A DNA stretch of 34,663 nt from an uncultured Clostridia bacterium (GTDB taxonomy: Bacteria > Bacillota > Clostridia > Christensenellales > Borkfalkiaceae), in NCBI GenBank assembly GCA_944376455.1, contig CALWCO010000016.1:1-34663 (forward strand), written 5' to 3'. The notes beneath the pieces are model-generated. The model saw only the letters and a list, made by a program, of their open reading frames with translations, ran no database searches and was not told where the DNA came from. Position 1 is the stretch's first letter. Each line of letters starts with the position of its first letter. Below, in pieces: positions 1 to 7,682 of the stretch. The translations under genes and the position numbers were made by a program.

Positions 1-25
1 TGAGTCCGGTACAATACCGAACTCA
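1..25. other. Imperfect inverted repeat at left edge
   Basis: Two 11-base arms (TGAGTcCGGTA and TACCGaACTCA) flank a CAA loop and pair except for one C/A mismatch. No T-run follows, so a terminator for a gene left of the window is possible but not shown. The rest of 26-334 has no convincing gene. It holds a T-rich run (about 87-102), a G+C-rich inverted repeat CCCGCCCC/GGGGCGGG (104-111/122-129) and the tandem repeat listed next. Confidence 0.3.
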
Positions 26-150
26 TCACCAAACAATTTAATTAAATTTTTGTCCAATCTTTGGGGTTCGCTTCAAAAAGCCTTCTCTTTTTTTGTTGTT
101 TTGCCCGCCCCGCGCGGGCATGGGGCGGGTAAATTCCGCCTTCGGCGCTT

Positions 151-222
151 TCGCGGTTCGCCTTTCGCGCTCTCGCGGTTTGTCTTCCGAGTCCTCGCGG
201 TTCGCCTTCCGCAACCTCGCGG
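151..222. repeat. 22-bp tandem repeat, three copies plus a partial
   Basis: Units begin at 151, 173 and 195, each exactly 22 bases. Their shared core is TCGCGGTT followed by a GCCTTCCG-like half. A fourth copy starts at 217 and breaks off after TCGCGG. The array is in the leader or upstream spacer of pyrH, in a G+C-rich island between A/T-rich flanks. No open frame with a ribosome binding site uses it, so it is treated as non-coding. Confidence 0.75.
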
Positions 223-266
223 AAGGGAAAGAGGAAAAAACAAATGATAAAATTTTGAAAAATTAC

Positions 267-295
267 TTTTAATTTTCCGCAAGATATGATATAAT
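267..295 (+). promoter_or_regulatory. Possible promoter of pyrH
   Basis: A perfect TATAAT (290-295) lies 40 bases before the pyrH start in an A/T-rich stretch. An overlapping TATGAT at 285-290 is also usable. No good TTGACA-like -35 lies 17 bases upstream (TTTTAA at 267-272 is poor), so only the -10 element is well supported. Confidence 0.4.
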
Positions 296-334
296 AGGAA
301 AAACGTTACGGGTACAGTCCGTAAGGAGAGGAAC

Positions 335-1063
335 ATGCAACCGAAATACAATAGGATATTACTGAAACTGTCGGGGGAGGCACTGGCGGGCGACCAGCGG
401 TTCGGCCTGAACGAAACCGTCATTTCTCGCGTCGTGGAACAGCTCGTCGCGGTGCACGAAATGGGCGTGGAGATCGCGCTGGTCATCGGCGGGGGGAACT
501 TCTGGCGGGGCAGGCAGGGCACCAACATGGACCGCGCCACCGCCGATCAGATGGGTATGCTGGCGACGGTCATGAACGCGCTCGCCATGATGGACGCCAT
601 CGAAAAGAAGGGCATTCCCACCCGCGTGCAGACGGCGCTCAACATGATCTCCGTCGCCGAGCCGTACGTCCTGCGCAAGGCTCTGCACCACTTTGAAAAG
701 GGCCGCATCGTCATCATGGCCTGCGGCACGGGTAATCCCTATTGTTCGACGGATACGGCGGCCGCCCAACGTGCCTGCGAAATCAACGCCGACGTGCTTT
801 TAATGGCCAAGAACATCGACGGGATCTATGACAGCGATCCCAAGGTCAATCCGAACGCGCGGCGGTACGAAACGCTCTCCTATGTCGACGTCATCTCCAA
901 GGGGCTCAAGGCCATGGATTCGACGGCGGCGACCATGTGCATGGATAACGGGATGCCCGTGCTGTGCTTTGCTCTCGACGAGAAGGACTCCATCATACGC
1001 GCCGTATGCGGCGAGAAGATGGGCACGCTCATCACCGATCGGGAAACGACGTTCGCAAAATAA
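335..1063 (+). CDS. pyrH: UMP kinase PyrH
   Basis: Makes UDP from UMP and ATP in the cytoplasm, the second-last step to UTP. The 242-residue product has the usual bacterial length and is an amino-acid-kinase fold protein, unlike eukaryotic UMP/CMP kinase. Visible motifs are the N-terminal KLSGEAL loop, the VIGGGNFWRG glycine-rich loop, the GTGNPYCSTD segment that contacts UMP, and the KNIDGIYDSDPK segment of the nucleotide site. The start is supported by AGGAGAGG at 324-331 just before the ATG. It heads the run pyrH-frr-uppS-cdsA-dxr-rseP, an order common in Firmicutes, where tsf and rpsB usually precede it outside this window. Identification is secure from sequence and order. Confidence 0.97.
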   Translation: MQPKYNRILLKLSGEALAGDQRFGLNETVISRVVEQLVAVHEMGVEIALVIGGGNFWRGRQGTNMDRATADQMGMLATVMNALAMMDAIEKKGIPTRVQTALNMISVAEPYVLRKALHHFEKGRIVIMACGTGNPYCSTDTAAAQRACEINADVLLMAKNIDGIYDSDPKVNPNARRYETLSYVDVISKGLKAMDSTAATMCMDNGMPVLCFALDEKDSIIRAVCGEKMGTLITDRETTFAK

Positions 1064-1104
1064 CAGAAATATAATAAACTTCAACAGAGAGGAGGATAAC
1101 AACG

Positions 1105-1677
1105 ATGGTAGACAACGAAAAATTGGAAGAATTATTCCTGGAACTTTCCGATAAGACGGACGGCGCTCTGAACGCGTTGAGCGAGGAATATACGCAGATC
1201 CGCGCGGGCCGCGCCAATCCCCACATTCTTGACAGTCTGAAAGTAGAGGCGTACGGTGGCATTTCCCGCCTCGTCGAGCTGGGCAACGTCAATACCCTCG
1301 ACGCGCGCACGCTGGTCATCAATCTGTGGGATAAGTCCCTTTTGAAGTCGGTGGAGAAAGCCATTTTGCAGTCCAACATCGGCATCACGCCGACCAACGA
1401 CGGCAACGTCATCCGTCTGAGCTTCCCCGAACTCACCGAGGAGAGCCGTCGCAACCTGGCAAAACAGGCCAAAAAGATGGGCGAAGATGCCAAAGTCGCC
1501 GTGCGCAACGTCCGCCGCGAAGCGATGGACGGCATCAAGAAGATGAAGAACAACAAGGAGCTTTCCGAGGACGAAGCGGCGAACGCCGAGGCAGAGGTCG
1601 AAAAGCAGGTCAAGAAGGTCGTCGAGGAAGTGGATAAACTCGTCGAGGCCAAGACCAAGGATATCATGACCATCTGA
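1105..1677 (+). CDS. frr: Ribosome recycling factor
   Basis: Splits post-termination ribosomes with EF-G so that subunits can be reused. The 190-residue product is close to the normal 185. It carries the ARAGRANP-type signature as QIRAGRANPHILD near residue 30, the RTLVINLWDKS segment, and a long charged helical C-terminus (EESRRNLAKQAKK onward) that forms the three-helix bundle. A GAGAGGAGG ribosome binding site lies about ten bases before the ATG. It sits 41 bases after pyrH, the classic partner, and is probably cotranscribed with it. Nothing is missing or unusual. Confidence 0.97.
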   Translation: MVDNEKLEELFLELSDKTDGALNALSEEYTQIRAGRANPHILDSLKVEAYGGISRLVELGNVNTLDARTLVINLWDKSLLKSVEKAILQSNIGITPTNDGNVIRLSFPELTEESRRNLAKQAKKMGEDAKVAVRNVRREAMDGIKKMKNNKELSEDEAANAEAEVEKQVKKVVEEVDKLVEAKTKDIMTI

Positions 1678-1685
1678 GGGCGAGG

Positions 1686-2408
1686 GTGAATACCGCGGTG
1701 GATAACAAAGATAAAAAAACCTCCCCGGCGGCGTGCGTTCCCGCGCACGTCGCGATCATCATGGACGGCAACGGCCGGTGGGCGAAGAGCCGTCTCATGC
1801 CCCGCTCTTACGGCCATCTCAAGGGCATGGAACGCATGATCGGTCTTTTGGAACACGCCTTCGACGTCGGCGTGCGCTATGTCACCGTCTATGCGCTCTC
1901 CACGGAGAACCTGTCCCGCCCCAAAGAGGAGGTGGACGCGCTTTTCGGACTTTTCCGTAAATATTTCAACGAATATGCGCGCAAAATTATAGAGAGAGAA
2001 AGCCGTTTGTGCATCTTGGGCGACGTTACGGCTCTGCCCTCCGACATTCAGGATATGGTGGCGGAAATAGAATCGCAATCCAGACGGTTTGAGGGACGTT
2101 GCGTGAACATTGCGCTCAATTACGGCGCGCGCGACGAGATCGTCCGCGCCGTCAATCTGGCGGCGGAACGGGGCGAAAAAGTCGATAAAGAGAGCTTTTC
2201 CTCCCTGCTCTACACGGGCGGTCAGCCCGACCCCGATCTCATCATCCGCACGGGCAAGGAAAAGCGGCTCTCCAATTTCCTGCTCTGGCAGGCGGCGTAT
2301 GCCGAATTGTACTTTTCGGATAAAATGTTTCCCGCCTTTTCGGACAAGGATTTCGACGCGGCGCTCAAGGATTACGCTTCGCGCGAAAGAAGGTTCGGCA
2401 AGGTATAG
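1686..2408 (+). CDS. uppS: Undecaprenyl diphosphate synthase (cis-prenyltransferase)
   Basis: Condenses isopentenyl diphosphate onto farnesyl diphosphate to build the C55 lipid carrier for peptidoglycan and wall polymers. Motifs are HVAIIMDGNGRWAK near residue 22 (the Asp is catalytic), GHLKGMERM, and DPDLIIRTGKEKRLSNFLLW at the dimer and pyrophosphate site. The family usually reads RT(S/G)GE there, and here the second glycine is Lys (RTGKE). The start is a GTG only eight bases after the frr stop, behind GAGGG at 1676-1680. An in-frame GTG at 1698 is an alternative that would drop four residues. Length (240 aa) is normal. It is followed after 16 bases by cdsA. Confidence 0.95.
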   Translation: MNTAVDNKDKKTSPAACVPAHVAIIMDGNGRWAKSRLMPRSYGHLKGMERMIGLLEHAFDVGVRYVTVYALSTENLSRPKEEVDALFGLFRKYFNEYARKIIERESRLCILGDVTALPSDIQDMVAEIESQSRRFEGRCVNIALNYGARDEIVRAVNLAAERGEKVDKESFSSLLYTGGQPDPDLIIRTGKEKRLSNFLLWQAAYAELYFSDKMFPAFSDKDFDAALKDYASRERRFGKV

Positions 2409-2424
2409 GGAAAGAGGTTGACGT

Positions 2425-3303
2425 ATGAAACAGAGACTGATCACGGGCACGTGTTACGTGGCGGCGCTCGTCGCGTTTTTTCTGCTCAAAATTTATCTTC
2501 CTTACCCCTGGAATTTCCTGAGTTTCGATCTGTTGCTCTGGTTCTTTTCGGTGGTCGGGACTTTTGAGATGCTCCGTGCGCTCGGCGGCAGAATGACGGC
2601 GGCCGAGCGGGTCGTCGCCCTGCTCTTTTCTCTGCTCTACGTCCCCGCCTATGACGTGAGCGTGTATGCCGTGGGATATGATAAACTTTCGGTCATGGGT
2701 GTTTCCTTTTTCCTCGTTTGCCTGGTGTTTCTGGCACTCTTCGTGGTGCAGTATGAAAAAACTTCGCTCGAGAGCGTGGGGTGTTCGCTTCTGGCCTGCG
2801 TCTATCCGACGCTGCTCATCGGCACCATGGTGCTGTGCAATCACCTGGAGAGATATTCCGACCTTGCGCTTTTGTTCGTGTTCGTCATATCGCCCTGCGC
2901 CGATTCCTTGGCCTATCTCTTCGGCATATCGCTGGGCAAGAAATTTCCGTGTAAAATTTCCCCGCACATCTCCCCGAAAAAGACGGTCGTCGGCTGTGTC
3001 GGCGGGATCGTCGGCGGTGTCTTGGGTGCACTGATACTGTTCTTTCTCTACCACCTCGCCGCGGGGCAGGGAATCCCGTACGACACGCTCTGGATCTATC
3101 TGCTGATCGGCGCGGGCGCATCGGTATTCACCGAGTTCGGCGATCTGGTGGAAAGCGCGATCAAGCGCAAAGAGGGCATCAAGGATATGGGCAAAATTCT
3201 GCCCGGCCACGGCGGGATCCTCGACCGCATCGACGGTACCATGTATGCCGCCGTGTTGGTCTATGCCGTTTTTTATATCCTCATCGGCATAAATGTTCTG
3301 TAA
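2425..3303 (+). CDS. cdsA: Phosphatidate cytidylyltransferase CdsA
   Basis: Makes CDP-diacylglycerol from phosphatidate and CTP at the membrane, the branch point for phospholipids. The 292-residue product is polytopic, with hydrophobic segments spread over residues 8-200. It ends with the family signature: SAIKRKEGIKDMG followed by PGHGGILDRIDG, with the metal-binding Asp residues. The segment SPCADSLAYLFG (about 155-166) is also typical. The neighbours uppS and dxr make this a lipid and isoprenoid block. An AGAGG element precedes the ATG. Confidence 0.95.
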   Translation: MKQRLITGTCYVAALVAFFLLKIYLPYPWNFLSFDLLLWFFSVVGTFEMLRALGGRMTAAERVVALLFSLLYVPAYDVSVYAVGYDKLSVMGVSFFLVCLVFLALFVVQYEKTSLESVGCSLLACVYPTLLIGTMVLCNHLERYSDLALLFVFVISPCADSLAYLFGISLGKKFPCKISPHISPKKTVVGCVGGIVGGVLGALILFFLYHLAAGQGIPYDTLWIYLLIGAGASVFTEFGDLVESAIKRKEGIKDMGKILPGHGGILDRIDGTMYAAVLVYAVFYILIGINVL

Positions 3304-3324
3304 AAGACATATAGTATATGCAGG

Positions 3325-3352
3325 GAAATGCTTGCCTCACGGCAAGCATTTC
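3325..3352. other. Perfect 12-bp hairpin after cdsA
   Basis: GAAATGCTTGCC (3325-3336) pairs fully with GGCAAGCATTTC (3341-3352) around a TCAC loop, 21 bases after the cdsA stop. No T-run follows, so it is not a standard Rho-independent terminator. It may protect the cdsA end of the message or partly uncouple cdsA from dxr. Confidence 0.6.
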
Positions 3353-3423
3353 GCATAGCTTCGGGGGACTGCGTCGGGCGGCTTTCTTTTTGGCGGCTTT
3401 GCGGCGCGCCGTCCGCTCCATTG

Positions 3424-3455
3424 CGCGGCCTTTGCGCCGCGGCGCAAAGGCCGCG
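3424..3455. other. 32-bp perfect G+C-rich palindrome in dxr leader
   Basis: The sequence is a complete palindrome centred between 3439 and 3440 (core CTTTGCGCCGCGGCGCAAAG). A run of eight A follows on the + strand, and no T-run lies 3' on either strand, so it is not an intrinsic terminator. It ends 35 bases before the dxr ATG. As RNA it would form a stem of about 14 bp, and as DNA it could be a dyad binding site or a cruciform. Confidence 0.65.
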
Positions 3456-3490
3456 TAAAAAAAATCTGTTTTTACGGGAGAAAAAAGCAA

Positions 3491-4636
3491 ATGATTTCCA
3501 TCGCATTGATCGGTTCCACGGGATCCATCGGCCGACAGGTCTGCAACGTCGTGCGGCGTTATCCCGACAGATTCTGTTTTTCCGCATTGGTCGCCCGCGG
3601 CAATCGGGAATTGTTTTTTGAGCAGGTTTCCGAGTTTCGTCCCCGCCGCGCGGTGCTGACGCAAAAGGGCGCGTTTTCGGGCATGTCCCCCGCCATACAG
3701 GGCGTCGCTTTCTCGGAAGGGGAAGAAAAAGCCTTGGAATGTATCGAGGAGAGCGACGTGGTGTTCGTGGCGGCGTCCGGGTTTGCGGGGCTGAAATATT
3801 CCCTCAAAGCCATTGCCTGCGGCAAGCGCCTCGCGCTTGCCAACAAGGAGACCCTCGTCTCCGGCGGCGATCTGGTCATGCGGCAGGTCAGAGAGAAGGG
3901 CATCGACCTTGTGCCCGTGGACAGCGAACATTCGGCGCTCTGGCAGGCACTGCATTTCGATCGCCGCGGGAAATTCGAACAGCTCATTCTCACGGCGAGC
4001 GGCGGACCGTTTTACGGAAAATCCAAGGCGGAGCTGGCAAAAGTAACCGTCAAAGACACCTTGCGCCATCCCACCTGGCAGATGGGCGCAAAGATCACCG
4101 TGGACAGCGCCACGCTCCTCAACAAGGGCTTTGAAGTCATTGAAGCCAAATGGCTGTATGACGCGCCCTTTGAAAAGATCCGCACGGTCGTGCAGCCGAC
4201 GAGCATCGTGCATTCGATGGTCGCCTTTGCCGACGGGAGCGTGCTGGCGCAGATGAGCTATCCCACCATGGAGGTCCCCATTCAACTGGCGCTGACCTAT
4301 CCCGAACGCTTGCCTTCGGGGTTACAGATCCCCGATTTTGCGTCGCTCGGGGAGATACGCTTTCTGCCCTTGGAACGCAAGGCGTTTCCCTGCTATGACC
4401 TCGCCTTGACGGCGGGCGCGGCGGGCGGCGGCTATCCTTGCGCGCTGAACGCGGCGGGGGAAGTGGCGGTCAACGCATTCTTACGCGAGAAAATCGGCTT
4501 CACGCGCATCGCGGAGGTCATCGAAGAGGTATTGTCCCGCACCGAACGGGCGCGGGCGGACGATTATGAGAGCCTTTGCGAGATCGATCGCAGGGCGCGC
4601 GAGGAGGCGGAAAAGATCATCGGAAATGCTGTATAA
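3491..4636 (+). CDS. dxr: 1-deoxy-D-xylulose 5-phosphate reductoisomerase
   Basis: Converts DXP to 2-C-methylerythritol 4-phosphate with NADPH, the committed step of the MEP isoprenoid pathway. Residues 8-14 (GSTGSIG) form the NADPH loop. LANKETLVSGG, PVDSEHSALWQ, TASGGPF and HPTWQMGAKITVDSATL are the conserved substrate and metal segments. The C-terminal domain is present, for a total of 381 aa. GGGAG at 3476-3480 precedes the ATG by ten bases. It supplies precursors for uppS in the same cluster. The gap of 187 bases after cdsA, with two hairpins, suggests separate control of dxr-rseP. Confidence 0.96.
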   Translation: MISIALIGSTGSIGRQVCNVVRRYPDRFCFSALVARGNRELFFEQVSEFRPRRAVLTQKGAFSGMSPAIQGVAFSEGEEKALECIEESDVVFVAASGFAGLKYSLKAIACGKRLALANKETLVSGGDLVMRQVREKGIDLVPVDSEHSALWQALHFDRRGKFEQLILTASGGPFYGKSKAELAKVTVKDTLRHPTWQMGAKITVDSATLLNKGFEVIEAKWLYDAPFEKIRTVVQPTSIVHSMVAFADGSVLAQMSYPTMEVPIQLALTYPERLPSGLQIPDFASLGEIRFLPLERKAFPCYDLALTAGAAGGGYPCALNAAGEVAVNAFLREKIGFTRIAEVIEEVLSRTERARADDYESLCEIDRRAREEAEKIIGNAV

Positions 4637-5939
4637 CCTTTTGGACGCTTCCGCGGTATGGGCGGGCATCGGCTCGGTGCTCCTGGCCGTGCTCATTCTG
4701 CTCGTCATGGTGACCGTGCACGAGTTCGGACATTATATCGCGGGAAAAATATTAAAATTCAAAATCAACGAGTTTTCGGTCGGATTCGGCCCCGTACTCT
4801 TCCAGCGCGTCAGCAAAAAAACGGGCGAAAAATTTTCCTTGCGCCTCATTCCGCTCGGCGGCTATTGCGCTTTCGAGGACGAGGACGGTTTGCAGGCGGA
4901 AGGGGAAAAAGAGGCGGGCATGCCCGAAAATACCCCCGTCGAAGAAGTCTTTACGGACGAGTCGTTGCGGCCGGTTGACGCCCCCGCGGGAAACACGGGA
5001 GCGGGAGAACGCCCGCAGGCAAGCGGGGAGAAAACCGCGTCGGACAAAGCCGCATCGGGAAAATTTTGCGATCAGGCGCCCTGGAAACGCATCATCGTGC
5101 TGGTGTCGGGCGCGCTGATGAATTATCTTTTGGCACTTCTTCTCATCTTCATTTCCTTTTTCGCCTTCGGACAGCTGATGCTGATGCCCTACCGCGTGGA
5201 GGCGAGCGATACGGTCGCCGCCGAATATTCCCTGCAGGACCGCGACATCATTCTGTCGGCCGACGGGAAACAGGTGTACATGACCACCGATCTCATGAAT
5301 GCCGTCAAAGACAGGCAGGAAGGGGAGGAGATCGTCTTTCGCGTGTCGCGCGTCGTCGACGCCGAAACGGGCGCTCGGGAGGAGCGGGAAGTCGTCGTCC
5401 GCCTCCGCCGCGCAACGGATTTTGAGAACAGTGCGGATACCGATCGGCTTTGGGAGGCGCTGGGCGTTGCCAAACAGACGGACGACGAGGGCAATGTATT
5501 GACCGATGGAAACGGCAATCCGAGCTATCTCATCTATTCCACCCCTTATCGGTTCGGGTTTTTGCAGACGATCGGCAATGCGTTTATGTATTCCTTCCGC
5601 ATCGCGGGCGCGATTTTTCAGGTCCTCGGCGAGCTTTTAATGGGCGCATTGGGCGTGGACGCTTTCGGCGGTCCGATCACCACGATCGCCGTCACGTCGC
5701 AGATCGCTTCGCGCGGGTTGCAGCCGTTTTTAGAAATCGCGGCGTATATCGGGGTCAATCTGGCGGTGTTCAATCTCTTGCCCATTCCCGCCCTCGACGG
5801 GAGCAAAGTCGTTTTCACCGCCATTGAATGGGTGCGAGGCAAACCGATCAACCGCAAGGTCGAGGCAATCATCCACGCTGTCGGTTTTCTGCTGATTTTA
5901 GGCTTTGCCGTTTTGGTAGATGTTCTGCAGTTTCTCTGA
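4626..5939 (+). CDS. rseP: Site-2 zinc protease RseP (RasP)
   Basis: Intramembrane metalloprotease that cuts anti-sigma factors and leftover signal peptides inside the membrane. HEFGH at residues 32-36 holds the zinc ligands and catalytic Glu, and NLLPIPALDG at 383-392 supplies the third ligand. A PDZ domain lies between, after PWKRIIVLVSGALMNY. The start chosen overlaps the last 11 bases of dxr, implying translational coupling. A longer upstream frame lies entirely inside dxr and is not needed. Odd point: between GGY and the PWKR segment there is a hydrophilic, Ala/Gly/Glu-rich stretch (about 84-148), some 50 residues longer than family members I know. Total 437 aa. Confidence 0.93.
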   Translation: MLYNLLDASAVWAGIGSVLLAVLILLVMVTVHEFGHYIAGKILKFKINEFSVGFGPVLFQRVSKKTGEKFSLRLIPLGGYCAFEDEDGLQAEGEKEAGMPENTPVEEVFTDESLRPVDAPAGNTGAGERPQASGEKTASDKAASGKFCDQAPWKRIIVLVSGALMNYLLALLLIFISFFAFGQLMLMPYRVEASDTVAAEYSLQDRDIILSADGKQVYMTTDLMNAVKDRQEGEEIVFRVSRVVDAETGAREEREVVVRLRRATDFENSADTDRLWEALGVAKQTDDEGNVLTDGNGNPSYLIYSTPYRFGFLQTIGNAFMYSFRIAGAIFQVLGELLMGALGVDAFGGPITTIAVTSQIASRGLQPFLEIAAYIGVNLAVFNLLPIPALDGSKVVFTAIEWVRGKPINRKVEAIIHAVGFLLILGFAVLVDVLQFL

Positions 5940-6092
5940 CTTTTTACGGAAATACATTTTTCGGGGTTGATTATTTCCCCGCGGCAAAGCAGGTTTTTCG
6001 ATTGTCGTAAAATGGTTGTATGGCGCGGAAGGGCAAACGAAAAAAATTATCCCGATAAAAGATGTATAGCGGTAAGACATATGTACCGAAAC

Positions 6093-6130
6093 AAAAAAGA
6101 CGGAGCGTATAACAACGTCCGTCTTTTTTT
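6093..6130. terminator. Bidirectional terminator between rseP and thiT
   Basis: AAAAAAGACGGA (6093-6104) pairs with TCCGTCTTTTTT (6118-6129) around a 13-base loop. The T-run on one side and the A-run on the other make it work for both rseP (+) and thiT (-), which converge here. Confidence 0.85.
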
Positions 6131-6177
6131 GATTGGTAGGGGCGTTGAGCGGCGCATCGAGCACGCCGCGGATTCCC

Positions 6178-7335
6178 TCAGTTGCCTTCCGCCTGTTGCA
6201 GACGGTTTGCATATTCCTCCGTCTTTTTGACGAAGGAAGGGGAGGAGAACACGAAAATTCCCGCGACGATGACCAGTGCCATGTCCACGAACACGAAAGA
6301 GTTGTATGCCGTACTGTATACCCATACGTTGGTGCTCTCCGCATAGGCTTGGAAGGCAAACACGCCCGAAAGTACGTGCGACACGAAACGCAGTACGGCG
6401 GCAACGATTGCGCCCAGCGTAAAGCGAATCTGCGGCAATTTCAGGGCGCGCACACCCGCGAACAGACCCGCAAAACCGATCAGGGCGAACGCGATGGGAT
6501 AGTCCAGAAGGAATTGCGCGGGGTGAATGATGTAGGGGTCCTGAATGGCCTGTAAGATGCCGTAGACGAATCCCGCCATCACGCCTTTTTTGACGCCGTA
6601 GATATAGGAAAAGATCATCAGGGGCAGGAGGGATACGAAGGTGACGGAGCCGCCCTGGGGCATTTCCCACAATTTTATGTAGGAGAGAGCAAAGCTCATG
6701 GCGATGCACACGCCCGCCAGCGCGATGCAACGGCTGTCAAATCCGCTCTTGTCCTTGCGTCCGAAGAAGAGAGCGCCTGCGACGGCGAGGACGATCATTG
6801 CCGCCGCTCCGATGTACAGGGCGAGTTGGTTGACGGATGCCGTGGCAGAATTATAGTAGCCGTCGTCGGAAATGTTGCGGGAATAATGCACCGCGATCAG
6901 CACGCCTACCGTCACAACGCCCGCGGCGAGGAGTACGCCGAATACGATCGACATGACCTTAAAGGTCTTTTTGGCGCCGAGCATAGAGGCGGAAAAGAGC
7001 AATATGCCCGCGATCAGCGCAAAGGCAAACAGGGCGAACAGGGGGATGAGCACGAAATAAATGACATCTCCGCTGATGCCGTTTTCGGCAAGGTAATCCT
7101 CGTCCGAATGTTTGATAATGTTCAGAATCAGCATGACCATGCCCAGGACGAGCGCGTAAAAGACAAAGCCGATCGAAGCGAAACGCACATAGTTTTTGAA
7201 TGCGCCTTTTTTGGCGAAGAAGAGCGCGATGCCCGCAATCAGCAATGCGGCAACGATTCCCACCGTCAGCCAGAGCGCGACGGGTTCGGCGGCGTCGAAA
7301 GCATAGGAAGACGCCAGTAAGGAATGCAATGACAT
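6178..7335 (-). CDS. thiT: Thiamine ECF transporter S component ThiT with N-terminal membrane extension
   Basis: Membrane substrate-binding subunit that captures thiamine for an energy-coupling-factor transporter; the shared EcfA/EcfT module is not in this window. Residues about 202-375 match ThiT (YuaJ): SYIKLWEMPQGGS, then LLPLMIFSYIYGVKKG, and HPAQFLLDYPIAFALIGFAG. Residues 1-195 are an added block with about five hydrophobic helices (near 20-40, 50-73, 90-116, 125-148, 170-192) that ordinary ThiT (under 200 aa) lacks and that I do not recognise. AGGAGG at 7347-7352 precedes the ATG. A TPP riboswitch with its own terminator lies in the leader, which independently supports thiamine as substrate. 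Confidence 0.88.
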   Translation of the reverse strand: MSLHSLLASSYAFDAAEPVALWLTVGIVAALLIAGIALFFAKKGAFKNYVRFASIGFVFYALVLGMVMLILNIIKHSDEDYLAENGISGDVIYFVLIPLFALFAFALIAGILLFSASMLGAKKTFKVMSIVFGVLLAAGVVTVGVLIAVHYSRNISDDGYYNSATASVNQLALYIGAAAMIVLAVAGALFFGRKDKSGFDSRCIALAGVCIAMSFALSYIKLWEMPQGGSVTFVSLLPLMIFSYIYGVKKGVMAGFVYGILQAIQDPYIIHPAQFLLDYPIAFALIGFAGLFAGVRALKLPQIRFTLGAIVAAVLRFVSHVLSGVFAFQAYAESTNVWVYSTAYNSFVFVDMALVIVAGIFVFSSPSFVKKTEEYANRLQQAEGN

Positions 7336-7368
7336 ATGTAAAAAACCTCCTCATCCGCCGCCGATATG

Positions 7369-7407
7369 AAAAAAGGACCCCGCGCAAAAACGTGCGTGGA
7401 ATCCTTT
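7369..7407 (-). terminator. Riboswitch-controlled terminator in thiT leader
   Basis: On the - strand, AAAGGATTCCACGC pairs with GCGCGGGGTCCTTT (one mismatch, two G-U pairs) around an eight-base loop, and the T-run TTTTTT follows. It lies between the TPP aptamer and the thiT ribosome binding site, so it is the expected expression platform: TPP bound leads to termination. Confidence 0.85.
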
Positions 7408-7497
7408 CCGACCCTCGTCAAATCAGTCTCTCGCTCAAGTATTACCTTGCCGATTCCATGGTATGATCTCAGCCTTTTACAGCACCCACGACGGATA
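7408..7497 (-). ncRNA. TPP riboswitch (THI element)
   Basis: On the - strand the leader holds the conserved THI-box pieces in order: GGGTGCTGTAAAAGGCTGAGA, then after a variable hairpin CGGCAAGGTAATACTTG, then GCGAGAGA. CTGAGA and GGTAATAC are the pyrimidine-sensing and pyrophosphate-sensing parts. The ends could be off by several bases, because the P1 stem (CGTC/GACG) is weak as I pair it. It sits directly before a terminator and thiT. Confidence 0.92.
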
Positions 7498-7516
7498 TTA
7501 AAATTTTGATATATGA

Positions 7517-7545
7517 ATTATAGTATAAAAATTTTTCAAAGTCAA
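7517..7545 (-). promoter_or_regulatory. Sigma-A promoter of thiT
   Basis: On the - strand TTGACT (7545-7540) and TATAAT (7522-7517) are separated by exactly 17 bases. Transcription would start near 7510 and run straight into the TPP aptamer. Confidence 0.85.
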
Positions 7546-7556
7546 ACAAATTTATA

Positions 7557-7585
7557 TTGAAATTTTCGGGAAATTACGCTATAAT
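7557..7585 (+). promoter_or_regulatory. Sigma-A promoter of yfbR
   Basis: TTGAAA (7557-7562) and TATAAT (7580-7585) with a 17-base spacer, divergent from the thiT promoter; the two -35 boxes are 11 bases apart. Confidence 0.85.
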
Positions 7586-7600
7586 ATACTGACCGAGGTT

Positions 7601-7664
7601 TGCCGCGGCGTCGCCTTGAGACGCCGCCGCGGCAGGATATTTTGTGCGCGCCCGCCGAGCGGGC
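7601..7664 (+). other. Two G+C-rich hairpins in the yfbR leader
   Basis: First hairpin: TGCCGCGGCG (7601-7610) with CGCCGCGGCA (7625-7634). Second hairpin: GCCCGC (7650-7655) with GCGGGC (7659-7664) around CGA. Both fall between the promoter and the start codon, and the second ends 18 bases before the ATG, close enough to affect ribosome entry. No known riboswitch fits. Confidence 0.55.
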
Positions 7665-7682
7665 GGAAGGAAGGGGATCGGG

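Noticed and set aside
3424..3464. Rho-independent terminator at the dxr leader palindrome
   Set aside because: The run after the stem on the + strand is A, not T, and on the - strand the T-run precedes the stem.
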